Assembly: GCA_019118585.1 (NCBI GenBank)
Contig: DWYS01000137.1
Span: forward strand, 1-46,719
Direction: 5' to 3'
DNA: 46,719 bases
Source of the DNA: Candidatus Enterocloster faecavium
GTDB lineage: Bacteria; Bacillota; Clostridia; Lachnospirales; Lachnospiraceae
The translations under genes were made by a program, and so were the position numbers. Of this stretch, positions 25,308 to 34,207 are shown one piece after another. Position 1 is the stretch's first letter. Every line of letters starts with the position of its first letter. The notes beneath the pieces are model-generated. The model saw only the letters and a program-made list of their open reading frames with translations, was not told the DNA's origin and did not search any database.

Positions 25308-26542
25308 GTAATGTCAAAAGTTGGTTTTCAAAAAATATAGTAGTCTTATTCTTCAGTGCCTTGTGCCTGGCGGCATATTTGATAGCTGGACAAAATCCCT
25401 ATGTAGTAGTCAGCGATCTGATTGACCGGGTAATGCGCAACAGCATACTGGTTTTAGCTCTGATCATTCCGATCCTGACAGGTATGGGACTAAATTTCGG
25501 AATTGTAGTGGGAGCTATGAGCGCACAGGCAGCTATTATCTTCATTACTCACTGGAGAATGACCGGGATGACCGGAATCCTCGTTGCTCTGGTCATCTGT
25601 ACCGTTGTCTCCGTAATTTGCGGATATCTGCTTGGAATTTTGTTTAATAAGACCAGAGGGCAGGAAATGATCACCGGCATGATCGCTGGATATTTTGGAC
25701 AGGGTATCTACCTGCTGATCTTTCTGGTATTGATCGGAACGATTATCCCCTTCTGGGATCCCGATATAAGCATCAGCACAGGTATTGGAATCAAAGATAC
25801 TTTGAGTATGGTAGACGGTATGAGCGGCGCTATGGATGATATTTTTGAACTTCCCCTGTCTGTAATTCTGGTAGCTGCATATGGTCTGTATACCATTTTT
25901 ACCCTCTATGGGACTATACAGGCAAAAAAACAGAAGCGCCCTGTAAATATAGCAGTCATCGCTGTCAAATGGGCTGTTCTCGGCATTATTCTTATCGCGC
26001 TTTTTATTATTGAGGACTGCGCCTTTGTTATCAACCGCTGCGATGTTCCGATCGCCACATTGATCTTTATTGCACTGGTCAGTGTTTTGTGCCAGTATAT
26101 CACGAAAACGAAACTGGGGCAGGATTTTAGAAGTGTCGGAAGCAATATCCATATTGCGGAGTCCGCTGGTATTGATGTAGACCGGATCCGGATCATAGCT
26201 ACTATCTTTTCAACCGTGCTGGCTTCCTGGGGGCAGTTCGTATTCCTTCAGAATATGGGAACCTTCAGCACCTATACCGCTCAGACTAATGTTGGCACAT
26301 TTTCCATTGCGGCTCTTCTGGTCGGCGGCGCCACCATTGACAAGGCCAATGTAAAACAGGCATTTATTGGGGTTATCCTGTTTCAGCTTCTGTTCCTGCT
26401 TGCACCTGGAGCAGGCACAGCTATCTTTAATGACACACAGGTAGGCGAATACTTCCGTACGGTTATCTCCTATGGCGTAATTGCCGTTGCCCTGGTACTG
26501 CATGCGATGAGCAAAGCACCGAAAACTAAAAAAGCAAAATAA
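25304..26542 (+). CDS. ABC transporter permease 2 (BPD_transp_2 type)
   Basis: Second membrane subunit of the importer, 412 residues. It shares the layout of permease 1, including VGSNIHIAESAGIDVDRIRI and SIAALLVGGATIDKANVKQA, but has a longer central region (about 150-230) with an extra extracytoplasmic/cytoplasmic segment. It overlaps permease 1 by 4 bases, and its stop codon is next to the RBS of the esterase gene. Complete. Confidence 0.9.
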   Translation: MSNVKSWFSKNIVVLFFSALCLAAYLIAGQNPYVVVSDLIDRVMRNSILVLALIIPILTGMGLNFGIVVGAMSAQAAIIFITHWRMTGMTGILVALVICTVVSVICGYLLGILFNKTRGQEMITGMIAGYFGQGIYLLIFLVLIGTIIPFWDPDISISTGIGIKDTLSMVDGMSGAMDDIFELPLSVILVAAYGLYTIFTLYGTIQAKKQKRPVNIAVIAVKWAVLGIILIALFIIEDCAFVINRCDVPIATLIFIALVSVLCQYITKTKLGQDFRSVGSNIHIAESAGIDVDRIRIIATIFSTVLASWGQFVFLQNMGTFSTYTAQTNVGTFSIAALLVGGATIDKANVKQAFIGVILFQLLFLLAPGAGTAIFNDTQVGEYFRTVISYGVIAVALVLHAMSKAPKTKKAK

Positions 26543-26559
26543 TGGAGGAAATTAAGATC

Positions 26560-27687
26560 ATGATTAACATTCCGGAAAATAAGAGAAATGTTCCATCTCT
26601 GTTGACCTGCATAGACGGGACAGAGGTAAAAACAGCCCAGGACTGGATCAATAAACGCAGGCCAGAGATTCTGGAAATGCTCAGACGTGAGGAATATGGA
26701 CGCCTCCCGGATATGAGTGACGTAGAAATTAAAATCCAGGTAACGGCTGTCCGGCAGGGACCAAAGATCATGAATGGCCGTGCAGTACGCAAGACCGTTG
26801 AGGTAGAAGCAGTTCGCAAAGAGCGTCACTTTATTTTTACCTTTGACGTATTTATCCCTGCTGATGCCAAGGAACCCGTACCTGCTTTCGTTGAGATCTG
26901 CAACAGGGGACCGATGAACTGTGACCCTGCCAGAGAGAATCTGAGCTCTTTTTATCCCGCAGAAACCATTATATCCAGAGGATATGCCTGCGCTGCTTTC
27001 CGCACCCATGAAGTGGCTCCAGATTATGAGGAGGGTTTTAAGACCGGCTTCCATCGCCTCTTCCCGGATTATGTGGACAATCGCCCCGATGACGCCTGGG
27101 GTACCATCACGGTATGGGCTTGGGCCGCCAGCCGCGTAATGGACTACTTTGAAATGGAGCCTATGATCGATGCCGCGAAGGTTGCGGTAGTGGGCCACTC
27201 CAGAGGCGGAAAAACTGCTTTATGGTGCGGCGCTCAGGATGAGCGTTTTGCCATGGCCATCAGCAGCTGCTCCGGAAACAGCGGAGATGCTATTTCCAGG
27301 GGAAAAACTGGTGAGAGTATTGCTCAGATCCTGGACCGCTTCCCCTTCTGGTTTGCAAAAAATTATCAAAAATATGCCAATAATGAGGAAGCAATGCCTT
27401 TTGACCAGCATTTTTTGATCGCTCTGATGGCCCCCAGGCTTGTTTACACTTCCACCAAAACAAATGACAGCTGGGCTGATCCTGTCTCCGAGTTTGAATC
27501 TCTGGTACAGGCTGATCCTGTCTACCAGCTCTTTGGCTTAGAGGGTCTGGAACAGAGAGAATTCTCTTTGCCGGAGCAGCCTCTTCACAACGGACACATC
27601 GGCCATCACCATAAAACCGGGGAACACAATATGGATGACTACGACTGGGATCAGTATATGGATTATGCAGATCGTCATATGAAATAA
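26560..27687 (+). CDS. CE15-like alpha/beta hydrolase (glucuronoyl esterase family), cytoplasmic
   Basis: Likely an esterase acting on the sugar ester imported by the preceding transporter. The N-terminal TAQDWINKRRPEILEMLRRE-EYGRLP cue, the nucleophile elbow VVGHSRGGKTALWCGA (Ser about 214), the APRLVYTSTKTNDSWADP stretch and the C-terminal GHHHKTGEHNM with the candidate catalytic His follow the CE15 pattern. The canonical acidic position after the SGxGG-like loop reads SCSGNSGDAIS here, so the catalytic acid may be the Asp of the NDSWADP segment. CE15 enzymes of known function cleave 4-O-methyl-glucuronate esters in lignocellulose and are usually secreted; this one has no signal peptide. 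The ATG at 26560 has GGAGG 11 bases upstream; an ATG at 26542 is also possible. Confidence 0.75.
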   Translation: MINIPENKRNVPSLLTCIDGTEVKTAQDWINKRRPEILEMLRREEYGRLPDMSDVEIKIQVTAVRQGPKIMNGRAVRKTVEVEAVRKERHFIFTFDVFIPADAKEPVPAFVEICNRGPMNCDPARENLSSFYPAETIISRGYACAAFRTHEVAPDYEEGFKTGFHRLFPDYVDNRPDDAWGTITVWAWAASRVMDYFEMEPMIDAAKVAVVGHSRGGKTALWCGAQDERFAMAISSCSGNSGDAISRGKTGESIAQILDRFPFWFAKNYQKYANNEEAMPFDQHFLIALMAPRLVYTSTKTNDSWADPVSEFESLVQADPVYQLFGLEGLEQREFSLPEQPLHNGHIGHHHKTGEHNMDDYDWDQYMDYADRHMK

Positions 27688-27727
27688 AGAAAATTTTCAA
27701 CCAAATATATCATATATTTAAACAAGA

Positions 27728-27769
27728 AGCTGCCTTCCTGATCCAACAATGTCAGGCAGGCAGCTCTTT
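27728..27769 (+). terminator. Intrinsic terminator of the transporter operon
   Basis: AGCTGCCTTCCTGA (27728-27741) pairs with TCAGGCAGGCAGCT (27752-27765) with one mismatch, followed by a short T-run. It ends the DUF3798/CE15-like operon and separates the next esterase. Confidence 0.75.
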
Positions 27770-27803
27770 ATCTGTTCGAACGTCCTCTCTGCCCTTCTGC
27801 CGA

Positions 27804-27832
27804 TTGCAACAGCTCCCGGAATATGGTAGACT
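27804..27832 (+). promoter_or_regulatory. Possible promoter of the downstream esterase
   Basis: TTGCAA (27804-27809), 17 bases, TAGACT (27827-27832), 30 bases before the ATG. Both boxes match the consensus at four of six positions. Confidence 0.4.
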
Positions 27833-27862
27833 AAAAACAGCATAAAACCAAGGAGGCTTTTC

Positions 27863-28702
27863 ATGAATATCCAGCATTTTCCCATTTCCGTAACAGAAAA
27901 GCAATGCGGTCATGTCTGCAAAAATCCTCATGCAGATTTGACCGCCTATCTTTTAGAACCGATGGAAGAAACAAAGGACCGGCTCCGCCCGGCTGTTGTG
28001 ATTTGTCCAGGCGGCGGCTATAATCATGTATCCCAGCGGGAGGATCAGCCAGTGGCCATGGAATATCTGGCCATAGGCTGCCAGGTCTTTGTCCTCCACT
28101 ACAGCGTAGCTCCGGACCGGTTTCCAAGGGCTCTGATGGAGCTGGCCTTGTCCGTGGACCTGATTCGGAAAAACAGCAGCCATTGGCAGATTGACCCTGA
28201 CCGCATTCTGGTATCTGGCTTCTCTGCAGGAGGTCATCTGGCCTGCAGCCTAGGCGTATTCTGGGATAAGGATTTCCTTTTTAAGCCCATAGAAAAAGGG
28301 CCGGAGGACATCCGGCCCAACGGGCTGATTCTCTGCTACCCGGTCATCACCTCCGGGGAGTATGCCCACCGGGGCTCCGTAGAAACCCTGCTGGGACCTC
28401 AGCAGCTGAAGGATGAGAAGATGGTCCGCCTCTTTTCTCTGGAAAATCAGGTAGGCTCTCAGGTGCCGCCGGTATTTTTATGGCATACCTGGACTGATCA
28501 GTCTGTTCCGGTAGAGAACAGTCTCCTTCTGGCCTCTTCCTTGAGAAAATACGGAATCAGCCTGGAAATGCACATCTACCCAAGAGGCGTCCATGGCCTG
28601 TCCCTTGCCACCCGCGAGGTAGAAGGCAGGGATGGACGCTACTTGGAACCCTCCTGTCAGAGCTGGATGTCGTTGGTCAGAACCTGGATTGAATCCCACT
28701 AA
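27863..28702 (+). CDS. Alpha/beta hydrolase, acetyl-xylan-esterase-like
   Basis: Cytoplasmic serine hydrolase of 279 residues. It has the oxyanion-hole stretch VICPGGGYNHVS, the nucleophile elbow SGFSAGGHLA, a catalytic Asp candidate in HTWTDQSVPVENS and a His in YPRGVHGLSL. This arrangement (hormone-sensitive-lipase/BD-FAE-like carbohydrate esterases) is common for enzymes removing acetyl or feruloyl groups from xylo-oligosaccharides. No signal peptide. It has its own promoter after the transporter operon's terminator, but the neighbourhood suggests action on the same type of substituted sugar. Substrate not proven. Confidence 0.8.
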   Translation: MNIQHFPISVTEKQCGHVCKNPHADLTAYLLEPMEETKDRLRPAVVICPGGGYNHVSQREDQPVAMEYLAIGCQVFVLHYSVAPDRFPRALMELALSVDLIRKNSSHWQIDPDRILVSGFSAGGHLACSLGVFWDKDFLFKPIEKGPEDIRPNGLILCYPVITSGEYAHRGSVETLLGPQQLKDEKMVRLFSLENQVGSQVPPVFLWHTWTDQSVPVENSLLLASSLRKYGISLEMHIYPRGVHGLSLATREVEGRDGRYLEPSCQSWMSLVRTWIESH

Positions 28703-28722
28703 AAGTCCATTTTACGGCTGAC

Positions 28723-29445
28723 TCAGTCATCCCATCCCAGGCGCTCCAGGCTGTCCTCCAGCATCTCCTCTTTTACATCCAGCTCCTCCTCCAAGCTGAT
28801 ACTATCCTGCATAGCATTTACGAAATCCTCCCGGCTGATTTCTCCGTTCCGGTACTGCATTTTTAGCTGGCGCTCCTGGCTCTCTTGGTCATTTTTCTGA
28901 CGGTCTACCTGGGAAAGCTGGTCCAGAAGGGCCTGGATATCTCCCTGAGGAATTTCCATGGTCTGGTAGTAATACCGCTCCACCACATTCTCCAGCATAT
29001 CCTCCTGGATGTCCAGCTCCCTCTCCTGTTCTCTTAAAGCCGCTCTCTGGCTCTGGAAGGACTGGTCATCCAGGGAGCCTACCCGGTAGGCTGCCTCCAG
29101 ATTGCTGATTTCAATGTCTATCGCATCCAGCTCTGCCTTGACTCTGTAGTAGGTATCCTTATCCTGCTGCAGATCCCCCGAAGCTGTGGGATAGAGAGTC
29201 TGGACCGAATCCGCCGGCGCTGCTGTCCCTCCTGCTGCTGTATTTTCTGCTCCTACCATATTTCCGGCTGTCATACCCTCTTCCGCCGTTTCGGCAGCAA
29301 GATCTGTCTCCTCTGTCTGCACGGTCTGTACCTGGGCAGTACTGGCTGAGATGGGCTGAGTTATACCAGTGGACTGACTCTGACCGCAGGCGGTCATAAG
29401 AGCCGCTGCTCCAATTAATACTCCAATTAAAGTAACACGCTTCAT
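28723..29445 (-). CDS. Coiled-coil lipoprotein of unknown function
   Basis: The signal peptide ends in a lipobox AALMTACGQS (Cys near residue 20), followed by a Thr/Ala/Glu-rich linker (to about 85) and a long Glu/Gln/Leu-rich helical region with heptad spacing, for example ELDAIDIEISNLEAAYRVGS. Two segments near the end (RNGEISREDFVNAMQDSISL) resemble short helical-hairpin motifs. No family recognised. It is divergent from the two-component system at 29663-31747, separated by a 217-base promoter region, so it may be a target or accessory sensor of that system. A good RBS (AGGAGGAG) precedes the ATG. Confidence 0.75.
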   Translation of the reverse strand: MKRVTLIGVLIGAAALMTACGQSQSTGITQPISASTAQVQTVQTEETDLAAETAEEGMTAGNMVGAENTAAGGTAAPADSVQTLYPTASGDLQQDKDTYYRVKAELDAIDIEISNLEAAYRVGSLDDQSFQSQRAALREQERELDIQEDMLENVVERYYYQTMEIPQGDIQALLDQLSQVDRQKNDQESQERQLKMQYRNGEISREDFVNAMQDSISLEEELDVKEEMLEDSLERLGWDD

Positions 29446-29565
29446 AAATATACTCCTCCTGATTATAAAAAATGGATTCCAGCAAATATTGGTACCCTTT
29501 ATGATGCTATCTTACTCCACCAAAATTAAAATTGCATTAAAAATTTTCGGAAGCTTGTTTTTCCC

Positions 29566-29594
29566 TTTACGAACCCTTTTAAAACAGGTATATT
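29566..29594 (+). promoter_or_regulatory. Promoter of the two-component operon
   Basis: TTTACG (29566-29571), 17 bases, TATATT (29589-29594). The leader then contains a 7-bp inverted repeat GATTGCG/CGCAATC at 29611-29639 with a 15-base loop, placed before the start codon of the response regulator. Confidence 0.6.
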
Positions 29595-29662
29595 CAATAA
29601 CGTAGATGTTGATTGCGATGCACCGAGTGTTCCGCAATCCTTAAAAAGATTCGAGGTAATGA

Positions 29663-30337
29663 ATGATGAGAATTTTACTGGCTGAAGATGAAGATGATTT
29701 AAGAGAAGTGACCGTCAAACGCCTGAAAGCGGAGGGCTTTGGCGTGGACGGATGCCGGGACGGGCAGGAAGCCTTGGAATATTTGGACGCTGCAGACTAC
29801 AATCTGGTCATTCTGGATATTATGATGCCCCGGCTGGACGGGCTTTCCGTACTCCGGAAGCTGCGAAAAGGCGGAAATCCGGTTCCCGTTCTGCTTCTGA
29901 CCGCAAAGGATGCGGTTTCCGATCGGGTACAGGGGCTGGATGCCGGGGCAGACGATTATCTTACCAAGCCCTACGCCTTTGAAGAGCTGCTGGCACGAAT
30001 CCGCGCCCTGGTCCGCAGAAACTCCACGGAGAAATCCGATGTACTCACTGTCGGCGACCTTTCGGTGGAACTCTCCACCAAGCGGGTTATGAGAGGAGGA
30101 AAGGAAATACTGCTCTCCGCCAAGGAGTTTAATCTGCTGGAAACTCTGATGCGCCATAAAGGCCGAGTTCTTTCCAGAGCTCAGCTGGAAAACCAGGTTT
30201 GGGATTTTGGCTTTGAGGGCAGCAGCAATATTGTGGATGTATATATTCGTTATCTGCGCCGGAAAGTGGACGACCCCTTTGAAAAAAAGCTGATTCATAC
30301 TATCCGGGGCGCAGGATACGTTCTGAAGGAGGACTAG
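29663..30337 (+). CDS. OmpR-family response regulator
   Basis: DNA-binding response regulator of 224 residues (two adjacent ATGs, 29663 or 29666). Receiver domain: acidic pocket LAEDEDD, phospho-acceptor Asp in NLVILDIMMPRLDG, the Thr in VLLLTAKD and Lys in DYLTKPYAFEEL. The C-terminal winged helix has LSAKEFNLLETLMRHKGRVL and SNIVDVYIRYLRRKVDDPF. It is followed after 9 bases by its kinase. Regulon unknown; the divergent lipoprotein gene is the nearest candidate target. Confidence 0.95.
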   Translation: MMRILLAEDEDDLREVTVKRLKAEGFGVDGCRDGQEALEYLDAADYNLVILDIMMPRLDGLSVLRKLRKGGNPVPVLLLTAKDAVSDRVQGLDAGADDYLTKPYAFEELLARIRALVRRNSTEKSDVLTVGDLSVELSTKRVMRGGKEILLSAKEFNLLETLMRHKGRVLSRAQLENQVWDFGFEGSSNIVDVYIRYLRRKVDDPFEKKLIHTIRGAGYVLKED

Positions 30338-30346
30338 GGAAACGTC

Positions 30347-31747
30347 ATGAGACACCTCTCCATCAAAGCCAGGGTTACACTCTGGTACACCACCTTTATG
30401 CTGATTTTTATGGCCGTGACAGTTTTCTGCCTTCTTCTCCTCTCCGACAGGGTCTCTCAGCGCCGTACCCGGGAGATCCTTTCCAACGTAGTCTCTGATG
30501 CGGTAAGAGATGTCCATTTCCGCTATGGCGAACTGGATACAGAAGATATGGACTTCTACCGGGATGGCGTTTCCATCTTTATCTATGATACCTCTGGCTA
30601 TCTGCTGGCACCGCAGATTAATCTAGGCCTTCAGGCAGATTCTGTCCTTCAGGACCAGGTCATCCGCAGGGTGCAGGTAGGGGGTACTCCCCAGATGATT
30701 TATGACCTATATGCCGTCCAGGACAATACAGCCTTCTGGGTCCGAGGCGTTATCTCCATGGCCGAAGCGGATCTGGCCTTTGCCAGCATTCGGTATCTGG
30801 TGCTTCTGGGCATGCCGCTCTTCATTCTTCTTGCCGCCTTGGGAGGATTTGCTGTAACCAGAAGAGCTTTTGTTCCGGTAATCCAGATTGTGGAAGCAGC
30901 GGAACAAATTAACACTGGCACGGATTTAAGTCTTCGGATTCCCGAAGGCCAAAGAAAAGATGAGTTAAGCCGCCTGTCTCGGGCCATCAACCAGATGCTC
31001 TCCCGCCTTCAGGAATCCTTTGACCGGGAGCGCCGTTTTACTTCTGACGTCTCCCACGAGCTGAGGACCCCCCTTGCGGTAATTCGTTCCCAATGCGAGT
31101 ATGCGCTGTCCCCGAATTCAGACTGCGCTCAGCGGGAAGAAGCCCTAGGCTCCATTCTTCGCCACACCAGAAGAATGACAGATATGATTTCCCAGCTTCT
31201 CCTGTTAAGCCGAGGTGAGAACGGTACCTTTCACCCCAATCTGGCCCAGGTGAATTTAAGCCGGCTGATTGCCATGGCAGCGATGGATTTAGAACCTGCA
31301 GCGGAAAGTGCGGGACTTACTATGGAGGCGGAAATTCAGCCCGATGTTTCCCTCTCCTGCGATGAGACGCTGATAATTCGGCTGATTACCAATCTGCTGG
31401 TCAATGCTATCCGCTATAATAAGCCCGGCGGGAAGATTCAGGTATCCCTGAAGATAGAGGAGGGATCGGACAGAACAAGCCCCGAAAACTCGTCTCAGAA
31501 GCAAAAAACAGCCATCCCTGTTGCCGTTATCCAGGTATCTGACACCGGCATCGGCATTCCAAAAGAAAAGCTGCCAAAAATCTGGGATCGTTTCTACCGG
31601 GCTGACCCTTCCAGAAGCAGCGAAGGCACAGGTCTTGGCCTTTCTATGGTCAGCTGGATTGCCCAAGTTCATGGTGGTTGGGTTCAGGCGGAGAGCATAG
31701 AAGGACACGGGAGCGTATTTACAGCGTTTCTTCCCCTGTCTCATTAA
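30347..31747 (+). CDS. Sensor histidine kinase partner of the response regulator
   Basis: A 466-residue kinase with two membrane helices: one near residues 12-32 (VTLWYTTFMLIFMAVTVFCL) and one near 148-168 (YLVLLGMPLFILLAALGGFA). They flank an extracytoplasmic domain of about 115 residues. A HAMP domain follows, then the phospho-acceptor SDVSHELRTPLAV, the N box LITNLLVNAIRYN and the G boxes VSDTGIGIPKE and EGTGLGLSMVSW. Layout resembles CusS/ArlS-type kinases. It forms an operon with the regulator and ends at a bidirectional terminator facing phoU. The convergent pst-phoU operon makes a phosphate role tempting, but nothing in the sensor domain supports it. Confidence 0.93.
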   Translation: MRHLSIKARVTLWYTTFMLIFMAVTVFCLLLLSDRVSQRRTREILSNVVSDAVRDVHFRYGELDTEDMDFYRDGVSIFIYDTSGYLLAPQINLGLQADSVLQDQVIRRVQVGGTPQMIYDLYAVQDNTAFWVRGVISMAEADLAFASIRYLVLLGMPLFILLAALGGFAVTRRAFVPVIQIVEAAEQINTGTDLSLRIPEGQRKDELSRLSRAINQMLSRLQESFDRERRFTSDVSHELRTPLAVIRSQCEYALSPNSDCAQREEALGSILRHTRRMTDMISQLLLLSRGENGTFHPNLAQVNLSRLIAMAAMDLEPAAESAGLTMEAEIQPDVSLSCDETLIIRLITNLLVNAIRYNKPGGKIQVSLKIEEGSDRTSPENSSQKQKTAIPVAVIQVSDTGIGIPKEKLPKIWDRFYRADPSRSSEGTGLGLSMVSWIAQVHGGWVQAESIEGHGSVFTAFLPLSH

Positions 31748-31759
31748 TCCACTTCAAAA

Positions 31760-31799
31760 AAACCAGCTTTGGCACTTCTTTTTGCCAAGCTGGTTTTTA
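31760..31799. terminator. Bidirectional intrinsic terminator
   Basis: AAACCAGCTTTGGCA (31760-31774) pairs with TGCCAAGCTGGTTT (31783-31796) with one bulged T. Runs of A and T on each side let it serve both the kinase gene and the convergent phoU. Confidence 0.8.
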
Positions 31800-31823
31800 T
31801 CTGTAATAGACCAATAGACCGTC

Positions 31824-32486
31824 TTACATAATTCTCACATTCTTGAGTGCCCCGGTCTTAGAGAACTGAGTCCACTCACACACATTGACTGCGTGATCCC
31901 CGATACGCTCCAAATACTTGGCAATCATCAGCAGATCAATGCCCTGGTCCGCCTGGTCGGGGGCAGCCTTCAACAGCTCGATTACCTCGTTCTTTACCTT
32001 GTTGAACAGTTCATCCACCTCATCGTCCTTCTTGATAATCTGAACTGCCGCGTCCATATCCCGCTCAATAAAAGCATCGATGGCGTTGTGGACCATCTGC
32101 TGGGCGCAGGCTGCCATTACCGGCAGGTGTTTGACGATGTGGTAGGCGTGGTCGCTCTTTAACCGCAGAATCAGCTCCGCAATGTCGGAAGCGTGGTCCC
32201 CGATGCGCTCCAAATCCGTCACCACCTTCAGGGCGGTGGACACCTGGCGCAGGTCCCCTGCCACCGGCTGCTGGCGCAAAATCAAGGAAAGGCAGCGGGA
32301 TTCGATGGCACGCTCCATATCATTGACCGTCCTGTCCCCCTTGATAATCTCTTCCGCCATGGTAAAATTCTGGTCCTCAAAGGCAATAAAGGTCTGCTCA
32401 ATGGCCGTCACCACCATATGGGCCATCTCTTTTAAATCTTTGTTTAACTCCTGAAGCTCATGTTCATATGTCACTCGAATGCTCAT
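31824..32486 (-). CDS. phoU: Phosphate signalling/transport accessory protein PhoU
   Basis: Last gene of the pst operon. The 220-residue protein is two repeats of a three-helix bundle. The conserved metal-binding motifs are present in both halves: VVTDLERIGDHASDIAEL and IAKYLERIGDHAVNVCEW. PhoU links Pst transporter state to phosphate-responsive kinase signalling and limits uptake. RBS GAAAGGG before the ATG, 37 bases after pstB. Complete and typical in length. Confidence 0.97.
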   Translation of the reverse strand: MSIRVTYEHELQELNKDLKEMAHMVVTAIEQTFIAFEDQNFTMAEEIIKGDRTVNDMERAIESRCLSLILRQQPVAGDLRQVSTALKVVTDLERIGDHASDIAELILRLKSDHAYHIVKHLPVMAACAQQMVHNAIDAFIERDMDAAVQIIKKDDEVDELFNKVKNEVIELLKAAPDQADQGIDLLMIAKYLERIGDHAVNVCEWTQFSKTGALKNVRIM

Positions 32487-32523
32487 GATTCAATCCCTTT
32501 CGTTTTATAAACGCCCTGCTCCA

Positions 32524-33285
32524 TCAGCCGAAACGTCCGGTAATATAGTCCTCGGTCCTCTTGTCCTTAGGTACGGTGAAGAGTTCGTCCGTGGGAGCGT
32601 ACTCGATCACCTCTCCTACCAGGAAGAAGGCGGTGTAATCCGCAATACGGGTTGCCTGCTGCATGTTGTGGGTTACGATGGCAACGGTGTATTTTTCCTT
32701 CAGATCCCCCATCAGCTCCTCGATTTTCAGGGTGGAAATGGGGTCCAGGGCGGAGGTCGGCTCATCCATTAAGAGCACCTCCGGCTCCACTGCCAGGGCT
32801 CTGGCAATGCACAGACGCTGCTGCTGTCCGCCGGAGAGTCCCAGGGCGGATTTCTTCAGACGGTCGGAAACCTCATCCCAGAGCGCGGCCCCCTTTAAGC
32901 TCCGCTCCACGATCTCGTCCAGCTGAGCCTTGTTCTTGATGCCGTGGATCCTGGGGCCGTAGGCCACATTGTCGTAGATGCTCATGGGGAAGGGGTTGGG
33001 CTGCTGGAATACCATGCCGATTTTCTTGCGCAGCAGGGTGGTGTCCACCTGGGGATCATAGATGTCCTCCCCGTCCAGCAGAACGGTGCCGTCAATCCTC
33101 ACATTGAGTACCAGGTCGTTCATGCGGTTTAAGGTTTTTAAGAAGGTAGACTTTCCGCAGCCGGAAGGCCCGATGAAAGCTGTGATTTTTTTCTCATACA
33201 AATCCAGATTAATATTCTTTAAAGCGTGATTCTCTCCATAGTACAGGTTCAAATTCTGCGCTGAGATCTTGGTCTTGTTCTCCAC
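32524..33285 (-). CDS. pstB: Phosphate ABC transporter ATP-binding protein
   Basis: ATPase of the high-affinity phosphate importer. Walker [18 protein letters not shown], signature [15 protein letters not shown] and Walker [16 protein letters not shown] are intact, as is the PstB-typical region [20 protein letters not shown]. The frame is open up to 33321 inside pstA, but AAGGAG lies 7 bases before a GTG at 33285, giving a 253-residue protein with the normal N-terminus ([16 protein letters not shown]). Confidence 0.97.
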   Translation of the reverse strand: MENKTKISAQNLNLYYGENHALKNINLDLYEKKITAFIGPSGCGKSTFLKTLNRMNDLVLNVRIDGTVLLDGEDIYDPQVDTTLLRKKIGMVFQQPNPFPMSIYDNVAYGPRIHGIKNKAQLDEIVERSLKGAALWDEVSDRLKKSALGLSGGQQQRLCIARALAVEPEVLLMDEPTSALDPISTLKIEELMGDLKEKYTVAIVTHNMQQATRIADYTAFFLVGEVIEYAPTDELFTVPKDKRTEDYITGRFG

Positions 33286-33301
33286 GTCGATTCTCCTTTT
33301 T

Positions 33302-34207
33302 CTAGCTGTTTTTCTCCACATCGAACTTGTGGGAAAGGAACTTGGCCAGTGCGTTAACTGCCAGTACGATCACCAGCAGCACAACCGCCACCGCAAATGC
33401 CTCATCATAGTTGGCCTTCTGCATGAACAGATACAGCTGGATGGTCAGGGTTCCGCCCGGTTCCAGGATTTTTCCGAAGAAGCTTTTGGGCAGATAGTAT
33501 CCGCTTCCTGATGTAAACAGCAGGGCGGCAGATTCTCCTACAATACGTCCGATGGCCAGGATAACGCCGGTTACGATCCCGGGCATAGCGCTGGGCAACA
33601 GGATGGTGCGAATCATATACCACTTGGTCGCGCCGATTCCCAGTGCTCCGGAACGATAGCTGTCCGGAACGGTTTTTAATGCCTCCTGAGTGGTCCTGGT
33701 GATCAGGGGAAGGATCATCAGCGTCAAGGTCAGGGCGCCGGTAAGGATGGAATACTTAAAGCCCAGGGTATTTCCAAAAAACACCATTCCAAACAGGCCG
33801 AAGATGATGGAGGGAATACCGGACAGGGTTTCCGTTGTGAACTCGATGATGCGGACCACCCGGCCGGGCTTGGCATACTCGTTCAGATAAATGGCCGCCC
33901 CGACGCCGATCGGCGTGGCAATTAAGAGGGTGATGACCACAATGTACAATGTATTAACAATATTTCCCAGAATACCAAAGGTTCCCTTGGTAGCGCTGGT
34001 TACCGTGGTAAGAAAAGCCCAGCTTAGATGAGGGATTCCTCTTACAAAGACATATCCCATAATTCCGATCAGAATCGCGATGGAAAGGCCTGCGCAAAGA
34101 TAGATCAAGCCTTTTAAGATCATGTCGGAAGTCCGGATCTGCCTGCCGTAGATGCTTCTCTTCACCTCAGAAAATTCATTGACCGGCACTGCGTAATTAC
34201 TTGTCAT
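33302..34207 (-). CDS. pstA: Phosphate ABC transporter permease PstA
   Basis: Membrane subunit of the Pst importer, 301 residues with six hydrophobic helices. The cytoplasmic coupling loop reads [21 protein letters not shown], and [17 protein letters not shown] matches the PstA/PstC family. Its ATG overlaps the pstC stop region by 11 bases, implying coupled translation with its partner permease. Confidence 0.96.
   Translation of the reverse strand: MTSNYAVPVNEFSEVKRSIYGRQIRTSDMILKGLIYLCAGLSIAILIGIMGYVFVRGIPHLSWAFLTTVTSATKGTFGILGNIVNTLYIVVITLLIATPIGVGAAIYLNEYAKPGRVVRIIEFTTETLSGIPSIIFGLFGMVFFGNTLGFKYSILTGALTLTLMILPLITRTTQEALKTVPDSYRSGALGIGATKWYMIRTILLPSAMPGIVTGVILAIGRIVGESAALLFTSGSGYYLPKSFFGKILEPGGTLTIQLYLFMQKANYDEAFAVAVVLLVIVLAVNALAKFLSHKFDVEKNS

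Noticed and set aside
29663-31747. Two-component system as PhoPR because it faces phoU
   Set aside because: It is convergent to the pst operon, separated by a bidirectional terminator, and nothing in the sensor domain supports a phosphate role.
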